Source: Phoronis australis
Lineage: Eukaryota; Phoronida; Phoronidae
Length of the DNA: 60,000 nt
Reading direction: 5' to 3'
Assembly (NCBI GenBank): GCA_002633005.1
Contig: NMRA01000103.1
Coordinates: 467,612-527,611 of the forward strand
Below the pieces are notes generated by a model. It was not told where the DNA came from, ran no database searches, and saw nothing but the letters and a program-made list of their open reading frames with translations. Positions 24,955 to 35,013 of this stretch are shown one piece after another. The first letter of the stretch is position 1. Each line of letters opens with the position of its first letter. The position numbers and the translations under genes are program-made.

Positions 24955-25600
24955 ACTTAAAGTAATTTTCTTCTTAATTCGCACAAAAATAATTGCTAAA
25001 ATTGCCTATTTTCCGTTTTTCAAAGGCCGATTACTTTGCTGTAAATTAATGGAAAATTTACCAAAAAGTTATATTTTACGTCTACTCAGTACAAACTATG
25101 CTAGCAATAGACTAAAACTTTCTTGATGTTTATTTTTGTGGAGAAGTTCAAAAAAATATAATTTCACTTGTTGGCAGTGAAGAATTACTGTCACATCATA
25201 AAGTCAGAAATTGTTTTTAAAAAGTTGCTTTTTTATGAGTGGCTATCAAAAATAGGATTTAATAGCACTCTTGATTTTTTGAAACGGAAAGAAATGATAA
25301 TTTAGAGCATTGTAAGGGTGTTTCTGCAGTTTCAGCTTGAATGTTTATATGAAATGAAATGCGGTTATGTTATTGATACTCTTGTTGTGGTAGTGACGCA
25401 GGTAACTTTCTTTTTTGCTGATTTTTTCTAAAAAGACCTGATCACACCTGACGCAGTTAATGACGTGAGTCATATGAAGTCAAAAATCAAATTCTACAGG
25501 TTTTCCACAATGAGAAAATATATACTTTTACTGATTTAAAATCAATACTTTTGCAGATATTTTTTCCTTCATAACCTTAACACCAGGATATGGTTTATCA
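24955..25600 (+). repeat. AT-rich dispersed repeats, two joined fragments
   Basis: Bases 24970-25180 resemble 20295-20510 (shared GCACAAAAATAATTG, TTTTTCAAAGG, TTTATTTTTGTGGAGAA and AATTTCACTTGT). Bases 25250-25600 resemble the second half of the 31260-31850 family. The two may be one longer consensus. Noncoding. Confidence 0.5.
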
Positions 25601-26516
25601 GTCCCTTTAAATGACTTGTGTATTTGGTATTAAGGGATCTTTTGTTGGCTTTAATTTTATGTGTTTAGTGGTTGGTTTGATGAAGCTTCTGCGGGTGCTG
25701 TGTAAGCGATTTTGACTTCCGGTATTGGCCACCGTTTTTGCATAACAATATTGCGGAGTGTATGCGAACTAAAATAACAAAGTCTCCTTCGGTAAAAAGT
25801 GGTATTTCAGGCCCAAACATGCCCGGGTGATGGTGAAACTGACAAAGGTTAGTGAGTTAGGTATGCTTTGGCATGGGCGACTAAAAGTAAAAAGGATAGA
25901 TTTTGGTGAAGGCTTTAAAGTCTCTAAGTGGAGTTTGAGTGCACATGCCTGCATCAGGGTTCCCTCTGAGCAAAATCCAAATGTGGTGCAAACTTGCTCA
26001 ACACGTTTTCATGTGTCTTTCTTTCTCCTAATTCACAGACACAGCTCTTGTTACACAACATTCTCGCTGAGCATGCCGTTTGAACATTATGTTACAGTTT
26101 AAGAATAAAAAATAAGTACCACTTACTGAAACATTGTAAACAGCAGACTAGACTCATGCTTCTTAAACTCGATTCAGGAGTTTCAAACATAGCTCATGTT
26201 ATCCAAGGATTGCTCAGAACTCTTCAAACAATTGGTGCAGCCTCATGTTTGAAAACGCTGCTACAGTGCAGGGCAAACGTAATCGGGCAAAATACCATTT
26301 CTCTGTGATTACGTCTATTGTTTATCCAGTCAAAATGACAGGTATTGATTATTATATTGCAAAAATTGTATTTACCTTTCTAACTTTCCTGCTAACTCCC
26401 ATTCACTCTCTGTTGTGAGGGACAATTGTTCCGATGATGTATTCAACTTCCACCCAGCCGTCATGATGGGGGAATTCCAGGTCATTTTGTCTGAATACTT
26501 TTGGCTCGTACTATGT

Positions 26517-26972
26517 ATAGTGCCGTTTGCACTTACAGAGTTGACACGGATCAGCTGACACCGAACGAGTTGTTCCAGTGTTTAAACGGACTGACATGGA
26601 GCAAATTGACACCGCGGTGCCAAATTTTTGCCACCCATTTGTGAGGTAGAGCAATTTGCGCCTTAATACCCTGCTACGTGTCAATTATATGACTTGTCTA
26701 AACGCGAAACTGGAGCAAGGTGGAAAGGATCATCTCTACTACGCTTGCCTAATGACCTACATACAGGTTCATTGTCTCTGCAACTCTTGTCATTTGTAAA
26801 CCTGCGCATGTGCGATCCAGTCTCTCCAGCCTGCAGTTTATTTCCGTCATGCCACGGTTAGTGAGTTGTGTGTGTAAACGGCCGCTTGACATGGGTCAAT
26901 TTGCTCCGTGTCAGTTGCGCCTGCTCCGTGTCAGTTGCGCCGGGCCAAAAGTTGATGTCTAAATGGGACTTA
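26517..26972 (+). mobile_element. MITE with GATCAGCTGACAC core, copy 1 (short form)
   Basis: Starts near TTGCACTTACAGAGTTGACA and contains GACACGGATCAGCTGACACC, GTGAGGTAGAGCAATTTGCG and TCTAAACGCGAAACTGG. It ends near a TGATGTCTAAATGGGACTTA landmark that weakly mirrors the start. It lacks about 250 bp present in the other two copies and has CCGTGTCAGTTGCGCC twice in tandem near 26910-26942. Confidence 0.55.
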
Positions 26973-27119
26973 TGTGGAACAGTCTTGATTAAAGAATCGT
27001 TTGGAGCAACCCTTTGTTTGGGATCTGTAGGTGCATGGACCTCAGTGCACGCATACACTGTACTTGATGTAGTCCTGCGGCAAGTATTCTCCTTGTTCAG
27101 GGTTGCTTCCGTTGTCTTG

Positions 27120-27440
27120 ACCCACAGTTGATTTTTGTTCAACAGATTGCTTGTCTGGGCCCACAGTTGCTCTTGTTCCAACAGTTATCTAATGTTCAGC
27201 AGATATGCTTGTGTGGGCCCCTCAATTAATTTTGTTCAACAGAAATCCTTGTCTGGGCCCACAGTTGATCTTGTTCGACAGATATGTTTGTGTCTGAACC
27301 CACAGTTGATCTTGTTCGACAGATGTGTTTGTCTGGGCCCACAATTGATCTTGTTCAACAAATACCCTTTGCTGGGCCTGCAGTTGATCTTGGTCATATG
27401 CTTGTCTGGGCCCACAGTTGATCTTGTTCAACAGATCTGC
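27120..27440. repeat. Minisatellite, ~40 bp x ~8
   Basis: Unit CCCACAGTTGATCTTGTTCA then ACAGATATGCTTGTCTGGG, about eight imperfect copies with small indels. Both strands stay open through it (about 109 codons on +, 69 on -) because of the repeat; I do not consider these genes. Confidence 0.85.
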
Positions 27441-28259
27441 TCATTAGGGAAAGTCTTCCCATAACCTGAAGTTCACTTGATGTAACATCATTTTAATGAG
27501 GCCATTTAACTGGCACAGTGTTTACTTGGTCTAATGGGCTTATACTCTTCTCTTAATTGGAGCTGTTTTGCTGCCCCTGGTGGAATCAAGTGACACTGGA
27601 AGGGGCCAAATTGGCTTCATTTGAAACTGGCGTTATTGCTTTAAACACTATTGTTGATAATAAATTATTTTGCTGTGATGACCAGCAGGTGGGAAAGACT
27701 AGTAAAATTCTCATATATTTTCACTGATGGCCCAGGTTCCTGTGCCTTAGGCACTAAAATGACCGTGTGACTACAAAGTTGCTCATCATACTTATAGTAA
27801 CTGATGTTGGGTTTTGAAAGTCAGAGAATTCAAAGCTGTTTTAAAAGCTAATCCCGTTTTCATGTTTTAAGGTAATTTATAATATGAATCATCAACTTAA
27901 TGTTTTGTTAATTGAGTTACACTTTCAACCGTGCATATGACTTTGCTTCTTTTTACCAGTAACTCTTCCCGCCATTTTCTTAACTAGCATAAATTGGAAA
28001 TAAAACAGTGTCCCCTTCAGAAAGAATGAACGATTCCAGAGCAATGTGATTGTTAAATGCGATCATTGAATGAGTTGTACCCGAAATCGGTCTCGCACAA
28101 CGCATTTGATTCAAATTACAATAAGTGAAATCCTGTTGTTGAATTATGCGAGTTCCTAACAAACCCTGGAATTCCGTTTTACTCTGATTCCGTGAATTCA
28201 GTTGTTTCCCACTCAGGGTCTCTTAGTGAACTGTATTTTCTTGGTTAAAGCCCATGGTT

Positions 28260-28335
28260 GTCATAATGAACACCCCCAAATTTCACAATTTTCACATTTA
28301 AGCACCCCATACTCTGAGTTTAGTGCCTCCAGTTT
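28260..28335. repeat. Array fragment of the same family
   Basis: AACACCCCCAAATTTCACAA and ACATTTAAGCACCCCATACT follow the spacing and wording of the copy A arrays. No terminal repeat recognised. Confidence 0.35.
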
Positions 28336-28914
28336 GAATGCTTAAGACTTCTAGACTTCTAGTACGTGGTGAACTTGCTTGCTTTTGGGTCAGATGCATA
28401 GTCAGTTTCTGCTCAGATATTGTTTAGTCTGTCAGATTTCGGAGTAGCCATATTTGAGCTAGAAAAGAACCACTTCTTACTGAAAGAGATATGATATGAT
28501 GTTCGTGTGAAAAATAGTGAAGGCATCTCCATGGAGTAGAACCGCATCACTCTCATTAGGTAGTTTACCCACAATGCAACTGATGTGTCAAGCACCTGTC
28601 CATCTTCTCTGTGCAAATGTACTTGTCTCTATCTAGTATCTTAGTTGTTAACTAGTTCATAATTGTAATACAGGCAAACTGGTAACATTGTGTTAGGAGA
28701 TGTAGTGCTGGCACAGAGAAATTAACTAAAAAGGCAAATATGGGTAATTGGTGTGTAATGTATTGTTCTTCCCTTGTTACCAACCGATGAGTGTCTTAGA
28801 ATCATGCGATGCATTTTTCTACCTTTGCGAAAAGGCTGTAGATGAAAAAACAAATTGCTAAGGGAGAATGAATCATGACAGCTTGCAACTGAGAAGAGAT
28901 GGTTGTAGTAAAAA

Positions 28915-29030
28915 TTCTCAAGTTTGGGATAGCCTCTAAAATTTGGGACTCTAAAATTCAAACTGAATTTTGAGTTTTCTTGATTGTAGAGGTTGGGACA
29001 TGGGTGATTCTGGCGTTCAAAGTATTTTGC
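28915..29030 (+). repeat. Dispersed repeat related to 4750-4870
   Basis: TTGGGACTCTAAAATTCAAA, TTTTCTTGATTGTAGAGG and GGTGATTCTGGCGTTCA parallel GAGACACTGAAATTCAAGGC, TTTCTTGATCCTGATG and GGTGATTCCTGCGTTCA at 4780-4865. Noncoding. Confidence 0.4.
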
Positions 29031-29095
29031 TAATTATGTTGTTTTGTGTCAACAGAGTCTCAAAGTAAACTTGGCTATTCGTAAAATTGTTAAAT

Positions 29096-29225
29096 ATTGG
29101 TGCCGATACATTGTAATGCATACCCATACTACCAACATGACGGTGAATGATTCTTTTTCTATTGGCGCCGATACATTGTAATGCATACCCATACTGCCAA
29201 CATGAAGGTGAATGATTCTTTTTCG
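29096..29225. repeat. Tandem duplication, 65 bp x 2
   Basis: Two adjacent 65 bp units starting ATTGGTGCCGATACATTG and ATTGGCGCCGATACATTG, differing at only a few positions. A recent local duplication. Confidence 0.9.
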
Positions 29226-30188
29226 TAAATCATTATTCTTGAATTTTCGACAGCCAGTATTACTGTTTCTAAAATTTGGTACAAGATCCAGCATGACCAA
29301 AATAATTAAATTTTTCCTATACCAAATTGGAAAAATTTTACCGTAACGCGCTCACAAGCAAAATGGTAACATTGTTTAACTGAATTTATTGTTTAAGAAT
29401 TTGAGATCACTCCATTGTGACACCTTGTTGAATATATTTATTTGATTGGCTAAAACTAATCATATCTTATATTGTTTCAAGATCACACTCAATGTCATAA
29501 TTTTGATCGATGCAAATTTTGCGTGTTTCAACTGTCTGTTGTTTCCTTCCTTCAAAGCAAGAAGAAGGGTAGAATGTACTGTTCAATTTATAGACATCTG
29601 TTTTATTTCAATGCATCTGATCAAAGTCGTTAGGAAGGGTAATTAAAGAACTTTAAATCGATTAATTCCTCGTCAATCATAGATTAGCTCTCTGAATGGG
29701 GAATCAAAAATGCCTGGTTTATATAACGAGAGTAGCCATTTCAACCCGGTGGAGTTGGTTGAGGTAGATGTTGAATCTTGCTGTAACAGGAGATTGGAAA
29801 TGTAATTGTTCCTGTTAATAGCAATTGCCGTCTTTAACACAATGCTTTAAGCCATTTGTAGCACCATGACATCTTAGAAAACCGTGTTTTGTGCATTTGT
29901 TATGCTTAATACAGGCTTTATTATGGGTGGAATGGAGAGCATTGATTGCGTTTATGGGTTGATTCGCCCTCAGATTCACCCAATAAAAGACTGTTTACAA
30001 TTGTCGCCATTTTCGATTGTGGACTGTACTCTTATTATTGTACATTGTGTTTTTCGTGATAAAAATTTAAAAAAGGAACAAGTAAAGTTAAAAGGTTTGT
30101 AAACCCACCTGCCAATACTGGTATGGAACTGGTCTCAAAGTTTTCCTCCTTCTCCGGAAGTAGGAAGTGATTTCAGGAGATCGGAAGA

Positions 30189-30451
30189 ACTGATAATTTG
30201 GTGCTGGAGGAGTTCAGTCTCTACAAGTTGGCTTGTTGTGCAGTGTCATTTTATGCTCACATCAAACGAGGAACAAAAAGCTGGCTTCTTAGACCAAATG
30301 TGCCTAAACTGTATGTGTGTNACTGATAATTTGGTGCTGGAGGAGTTCAGTCTCTACAAGTTGGCTTGTTGTGCAGTGTCATTTTATGCTCACATCAAAC
30401 GAGGAACAAAAAGCTGGCTTCTTAGACCAAATGGGCCTAAACTGTATATGT
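30189..30451. repeat. ~130 bp duplication on either side of a single N
   Basis: Bases 30189-30320 and 30322-30451 are almost identical, starting ACTGATAATTTGGTGCTGGA and separated by one N at 30321. They differ at one or two sites (TGTGCCTAAA versus TGGGCCTAAA). The arrangement looks like an unresolved assembly join as much as a biological tandem duplication. Confidence 0.8.
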
Positions 30452-30510
30452 GTGGGGGGTTGGTGGGTGTGGGTGGGGGGGTGTGGTGTGTGTTTGTGTG
30501 TGTGTCTTTT
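30452..30510. repeat. G/T-rich simple sequence
   Basis: GTGGGGGGTTGGTGGGTGTG and then GTGT runs. Low complexity. Confidence 0.8.
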
Positions 30511-30516
30511 TAAGTT

Positions 30517-31244
30517 GGGGTTTACACTACAAAAGCTGATACGGATCAGCTGACACAGAACAAGATGATGAGCACAAGTATGTGTGTAAACAGGACTGAC
30601 ATGGAACAAGTTGACACAATACGGTGACAACATTTGTCACTCGTTAGTGAGGTAGAGCATCTTGCAGCCAATCGTCTTGCTTCGTGTCAACTATATGTCT
30701 AAACGCGAAACTGGGGCAAAGCGGAAGGGATCATCTCTATTGCGCTAGGGAAAAAACGCTCTCATATACAGGTGATTATAGTCACACAATTTTTACGAGT
30801 TGCCAGTCAGCTGTTCAGTGCCTTGTCTTCTGACTTCAACCCTTACCACCGTTTATTTTGTCAGGAAAATGTCAAAATATTACACACAGTTAACGGTCAA
30901 GACTGGGTTCTGTTCAAATGCTTGGTTTTTGTACAGTACGTCTATTGATGAAAGCCTTAATCAGCTGATCAAGAAAAATCATTGAAACAAAACTTAATGT
31001 CACGAATTATGTACACTTGGGGAATTAGAAGCACCGTAACAATAACAACAAGAACAACAACATCGAACTGTGACTCCCGCAACTGGCATCTTTGAACATG
31101 AGCACTCCGCATTCCTGCCTACAACTTCCACCTATTGCTACCGTTTCTGAGTTGTGTGTGTAAACGACCACTTGTGTTTGTAAACGACCACTTGACAGGG
31201 GTCTTGTGCCATGTCAAAAGTTACTGTCTAAGCAGGACTTAAGG
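30517..31244 (+). mobile_element. MITE with GATCAGCTGACAC core, copy 2 (long form)
   Basis: Shares GATACGGATCAGCTGACAC, GTGAGGTAGAGCATCTTGC and the TCTAAACGCGAAACTGGGGC landmark with copy 1. Its middle (30790-31070) is shared only with copy 3. Near the right end a GTAAACGACCACTTG unit is duplicated. It abuts the duplicated segment and GT-rich tract at 30189-30510. Confidence 0.55.
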
Positions 31245-31259
31245 TGCCAGATTGTTAAC

Positions 31260-31850
31260 ATTAAATATGGTTTCATTTAACCATCGGCCATAATAAGTTG
31301 TTTTTGAGGTTATGTTGGACCGTCGAAAAATGCCTTGTTTGGTAAACTTGGGAACATCACATTTCAGGAGTGGCTGATGGGATACATATGAAAGTTTTAG
31401 TTGCCATGCATTACGTACTGTTCTGTATTGTTTTTAAAGTGTTCCACTTTTGCGTACGGGGCATTCAAAAATGGGACTTGTATGATTTTTATGAGAAAAC
31501 AAAACAATCACATCAAAGGAAAACGAAATTATAATTTAAAAAACAGTTGCAGAGTTCTTGAGCTTTCATCTTGAACATTTCTATCGAACAAAATTTGGTC
31601 GTGTTTTTGATGTTTTTTGTTTTGATATAAATGTAGATTTCTTTTTTAATAAATTTTACTAAATAGGCTTGGTCACGTGACCCAATTAATAGTAGATTAG
31701 TATAAAGTCAAAAATGAAATTCTGCACGCTTTTACATAAAAGAGAATGTAGTTTTACTGAGTTAAAATCTATTTTTTTGCTGATATTTGGCTGAATATAC
31801 CGACAAGTCGATAAAATCCTGCACGGCCTTAGTGCTGTCGAAAAATTTAG
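31260..31850 (+). repeat. AT-rich dispersed repeat, most complete copy
   Basis: The longest uninterrupted member of this family, used as reference for the copies at 4.95 and 16.8 kb. It starts around a GGAACATCACATTTC stretch and ends near GACAAGTCGATAAAATCCTG. No terminal inverted repeats or coding capacity were noticed. Confidence 0.55.
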
Positions 31851-31937
31851 ATAAATAAGAGATCATTCATCTCTGAAAGCTATTATCGAGCCGATAGGTT
31901 GGCCGTTTTCTTTGTCGTTAAACTGTACACTAGAATA

Positions 31938-32049
31938 ATGCCTTGTTACGGTTATTCTTCATCTTTTTAGCATGCGATATGGTAGCAATGTGAAATTCCG
32001 GTTCCCAAAGAAAAGTGAAGAAAAAGAGACTAGTCTACTTGGCTTGTAG
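31938..32049 (+). pseudogene. Possible third THAP-like remnant
   Basis: A Met-Pro-Cys start at 31938 is followed, after a frame change, by a short segment reading MRYGSNVKFRFPKKSEEKET (from 31972) that ends at a stop at 32047. Lys-Phe-Arg-Phe-Pro-Lys followed by Ser-Glu-Glu is typical of the loop between the two zinc-ligand pairs of a THAP finger. The cysteines are not convincingly placed and the similarity is short. Confidence 0.25.
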
Positions 32050-32499
32050 TTTGTCATAATAAAACACGTTTATAGTATTGTAGAGAATTACATTTTCGGC
32101 AATTACTTTGTGAAAATAAGCGAAGAATGATATAGGCTCATAATTATTATTACTAATATTATTATTACTAGAATAGTACCATAGATGCTCGAACCAAATC
32201 CAACGGTCACAATCAATTGTACATCCACTTACAGTTTGCCGATATTCTTTTGAATGCTGGGGTTCAGTTGGGTTTCCACTTAATTTATACATGTCAAAGT
32301 TATGTGATTGTGTGAATCCTGATTTAGGAATTATTTTGTGTGTGAAGTGGGCAAAAAGGTCCGCCTCAGAGAAACAAAAGCTCCGAAAAAAGTAGAAAGC
32401 AAGACAAAAGACCACTAAAAAAGCAGGAACTACCAAAATTCTGTGGATGCATAATTCATAGCTCTGAACGTACCCTGTGAATCTTAGTAAAAGGTCCAC
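32035..32499 (-). CDS. Unidentified 154-codon frame
   Basis: The longest uninterrupted frame in the window. It has a hydrophobic, membrane-like stretch at about residues 21-43 (ILVVPAFLVVFCLAFYFF) and a mid-part containing YKLSGNPTEPQHSKEYRQTV and TIDCDRWIWFEHL that reads like real protein. An Asn-rich segment near residue 110 comes from an ATT-type microsatellite. No family was recognised and no splice signals decide its edges. It may be a decayed coding fragment of a mobile element or a chance frame. Confidence 0.25.
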   Translation of the reverse strand: MDLLLRFTGYVQSYELCIHRILVVPAFLVVFCLAFYFFRSFCFSEADLFAHFTHKIIPKSGFTQSHNFDMYKLSGNPTEPQHSKEYRQTVSGCTIDCDRWIWFEHLWYYSSNNNISNNNYEPISFFAYFHKVIAENVILYNTINVFYYDKLQAK

Positions 32500-32568
32500 A
32501 TTCTCAAAAATTCAAGCTCCCCCCGTCCCATTTTTAGGCTAGGATGTATTTCTGTTCGTTGAGGTCAT

Positions 32569-32583
32569 AACACACACACACAT
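32569..32583. repeat. (CA)n short microsatellite
   Basis: A short run of CA units next to the candidate regulatory block. Confidence 0.75.
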
Positions 32584-32639
32584 GCATATCCCCAAACGCA
32601 CTCAAGGACACACTTACACAAAGCATATCTATATTCTAA

Positions 32640-33800
32640 TGCCATTTGAAATTATGTTAAAATAACAATAGCGCTAATTAGTTTACTCCCTGTAATGATC
32701 ATGCAAGCCCTACAAATCTCTTCCAATCTACTCCATGCCAGCAAATATAATGGCGATTTGACAAACGTTAGATTCATTAGATATCTCATCTGCTGGCTGA
32801 TTTGTTTGTTAATGCTTTTATATTTTGCTCGGCGTAGGTTTCCGTGCTCGGTTAGTCAGTGCCATTAACGAGGCCCCATTAAAAGATGTTAATTGAGGTC
32901 TTAAGTTTCCGTGTAAATGTTAATAAGCACAGAGTAATGGGAAGTAGATGGGTACCGTCAGCTGTGACAACTATTAGGCGAGTTATTTTCTAAAATTATT
33001 AGCAGAAGCTTATGAAACTTGATGTACAATCATCAATAGGTTGGAAGTAGAGGACATTAATGAGACTCCCCACGTCTTTGTGGGTCTGTCGTCATTAGGC
33101 CAAGTTATAATTAGGTATCAGATCTGATTGCATTGTGGTCAACAAACCAGTGTTTACGTTGGACTCATTGCTGCAAGTGAAGCTTTCGGAAGGCCAGATT
33201 TGGAGAGGTAATTATTTCTTCATGTATGAAGTACCAATTACCGGGTAACTACATGGCGCTTGGGTCAGAGCAGAGGAGTGACGTTTTACTGCCATGCCAA
33301 ATTTTGCGTCACCGGTATATTTAGCTTCGGAAGTTGGCCTTCATTGGCTGTTTGGATCCGCCTTCTGTGTGATTACATATTGAGCAGGTCTTGGGTACAG
33401 AATGCTTTTAAATGTCTGTACTACTGAGGTTTATCAGCAGCTACCTGCTATGGTATCAATTTCGTTTTATTTTAGAGTGAAGGGATGAAGATGGGTTGGA
33501 TTGTGCCAAAAATATCAAGTAAAATGAAGCATAGGTCTCTTATGGTAATGTTGGTGACAGTTGCAGTTGATTAATAGTGGGGAATCTGATCTCTGGATTT
33601 GGGATGACATTTGTCAGGTAGATACTCTCAAAGTAATTTAATGGGCTTATTTCCTGGGACTTATTAGTGAGGGGAATTATTTGTTCCCTGTGATCAATAT
33701 GTTCTCTGTAATTACAGAAACCGATAAGCAGGATGTTGTTTGCTCAGATGAGTGGAAGTTGTTTGCAATGCAACTTAAAATGAGTGGTACTAGTTCTTTT
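32640..33800. promoter_or_regulatory. Candidate conserved non-coding (enhancer-like) block
   Basis: This is the longest stretch without recognisable repeat sequence upstream of the proximal Lmo exon. It has no convincing coding frame. It is dense in short motifs typical of developmental enhancers: several TAATTA or ATTA cores (around 32675, 32886, 33110), TGATTTG/TTGTTTG-type sites (around 32800), GATA cores and E-box-like CAGCTG (32960). The texture differs from the decayed MITE sequence on both sides. It lies about 8 kb upstream of 41627, and inside the long first intron if the distal exon is used. No conservation data were available, so this is inference from composition and position. Confidence 0.3.
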
Positions 33801-35013
33801 TAGAGGGCCGTGTAGTATAACCTGGCCTTGTAATGTTCCGTTCTTACACATTATTTAAGTCGTTAGTGAAGACTTGGCCGTCATTCATTAAAGCTGCATT
33901 TCATTCCATTTGAAGGTGGCTAAAATACAAAACCGAATTAGACCTTTTACGCTCGTTAATTGGTCTCCTAATATTAGTTTTCCACTTCTGTTACAAACTA
34001 GAACATTGAAACCATCAAGAAGTTTATTGGGGTTGAAAACAGTAGAACTACAAATTTGAATACTATGCATGTACCCATTGCCTGTGACTTGAGTTCATAA
34101 CGTAAATACAATCCTATCGTGGCCAGGAATTTAAGAGACCAATTTTCTGAGACTAACAGGCCAACTTCAATTTCATTTTTAGCCAGCTAAACGGTGCGGA
34201 ATGCAGCTTTTGATAGGTGTGTGGGGAAAACAACGGGTTTTTCAGTAAATTTAGATGATGTAAGGTTTATTTTAAACACTAGATCATGAAAAGAAGGTTT
34301 CTATTCACCATGCGTGTCGGTGTATTTTCACTACGTACTGGTCCAGTGATAAGGTTAAATGTCACAAATTTTGGACACAGAATGGCGACAAGCGAAAAAT
34401 TAATTTTTTCTATTGATTGGCAAAAGATAAGTAGGACAAAATAGAGACCTTGCCGCTCTTGACAGAAGCTGGGCATTCAGAATAATTTCATGAGTCTTAG
34501 AAAAATGACAAAATTCCAATTTTGGAAATTATTGTTGTCTGAAGTTGACGAGATTTTACCATAGGGTACTTCTGAATTGCTGCCTGTGTTTGAGGGGGAG
34601 GGTACTCCCGGCCCAGGAGAGGTTTATGGGTAATGGGACGTGTCTCTCAGCTAAATAACTTTTTCAATACAGGTCATTTTGCCTGTGAAAGGCCGCCTTT
34701 TCTAAGAAAACTCTGTGGAAGGGCGACTTTTCCGATTAGATTTGATTGAAGGGTTTGCTTTGGGAGTTGGGAACTCTGCAAAAGGTTTTGTTTTCAACTC
34801 GAGTCTTTTTAAATTTGGGATGCAACTGTACTAGTTTTTGAGAGACGTCATCTTGTAGGTTTTAAGTTTAATAGGTTAAAAATATGTCTGTCCAAGACGC
34901 CTTACGAGCGGATGTTGTGTTTCTTGAACAATACCTAACGGGTGTCTTTGTCCTGATGGCTGCCTACAATTGGGTCCCTTTTTTGAGTCTGCTGTCTAAA
35001 TAGGTGGGTTTTT
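33801..35013. other. No gene seen; possible unclassified repeats
   Basis: Bases 34480-34570 resemble 42840-42905 (AATTTTGG then TTTTTGTCC/TTGTTGTCTGAAG and a GATATTTT/GAGATTTTACC phrase). GGGTACTCCCGG at 34601 recalls 11255. No coding frame. Confidence 0.35.

Noticed and set aside
26858-27464. Frames of about 90-110 codons on both strands
   Set aside because: They arise from MITE ends and the 40 bp minisatellite; no domain, and both strands are open for the same reason.
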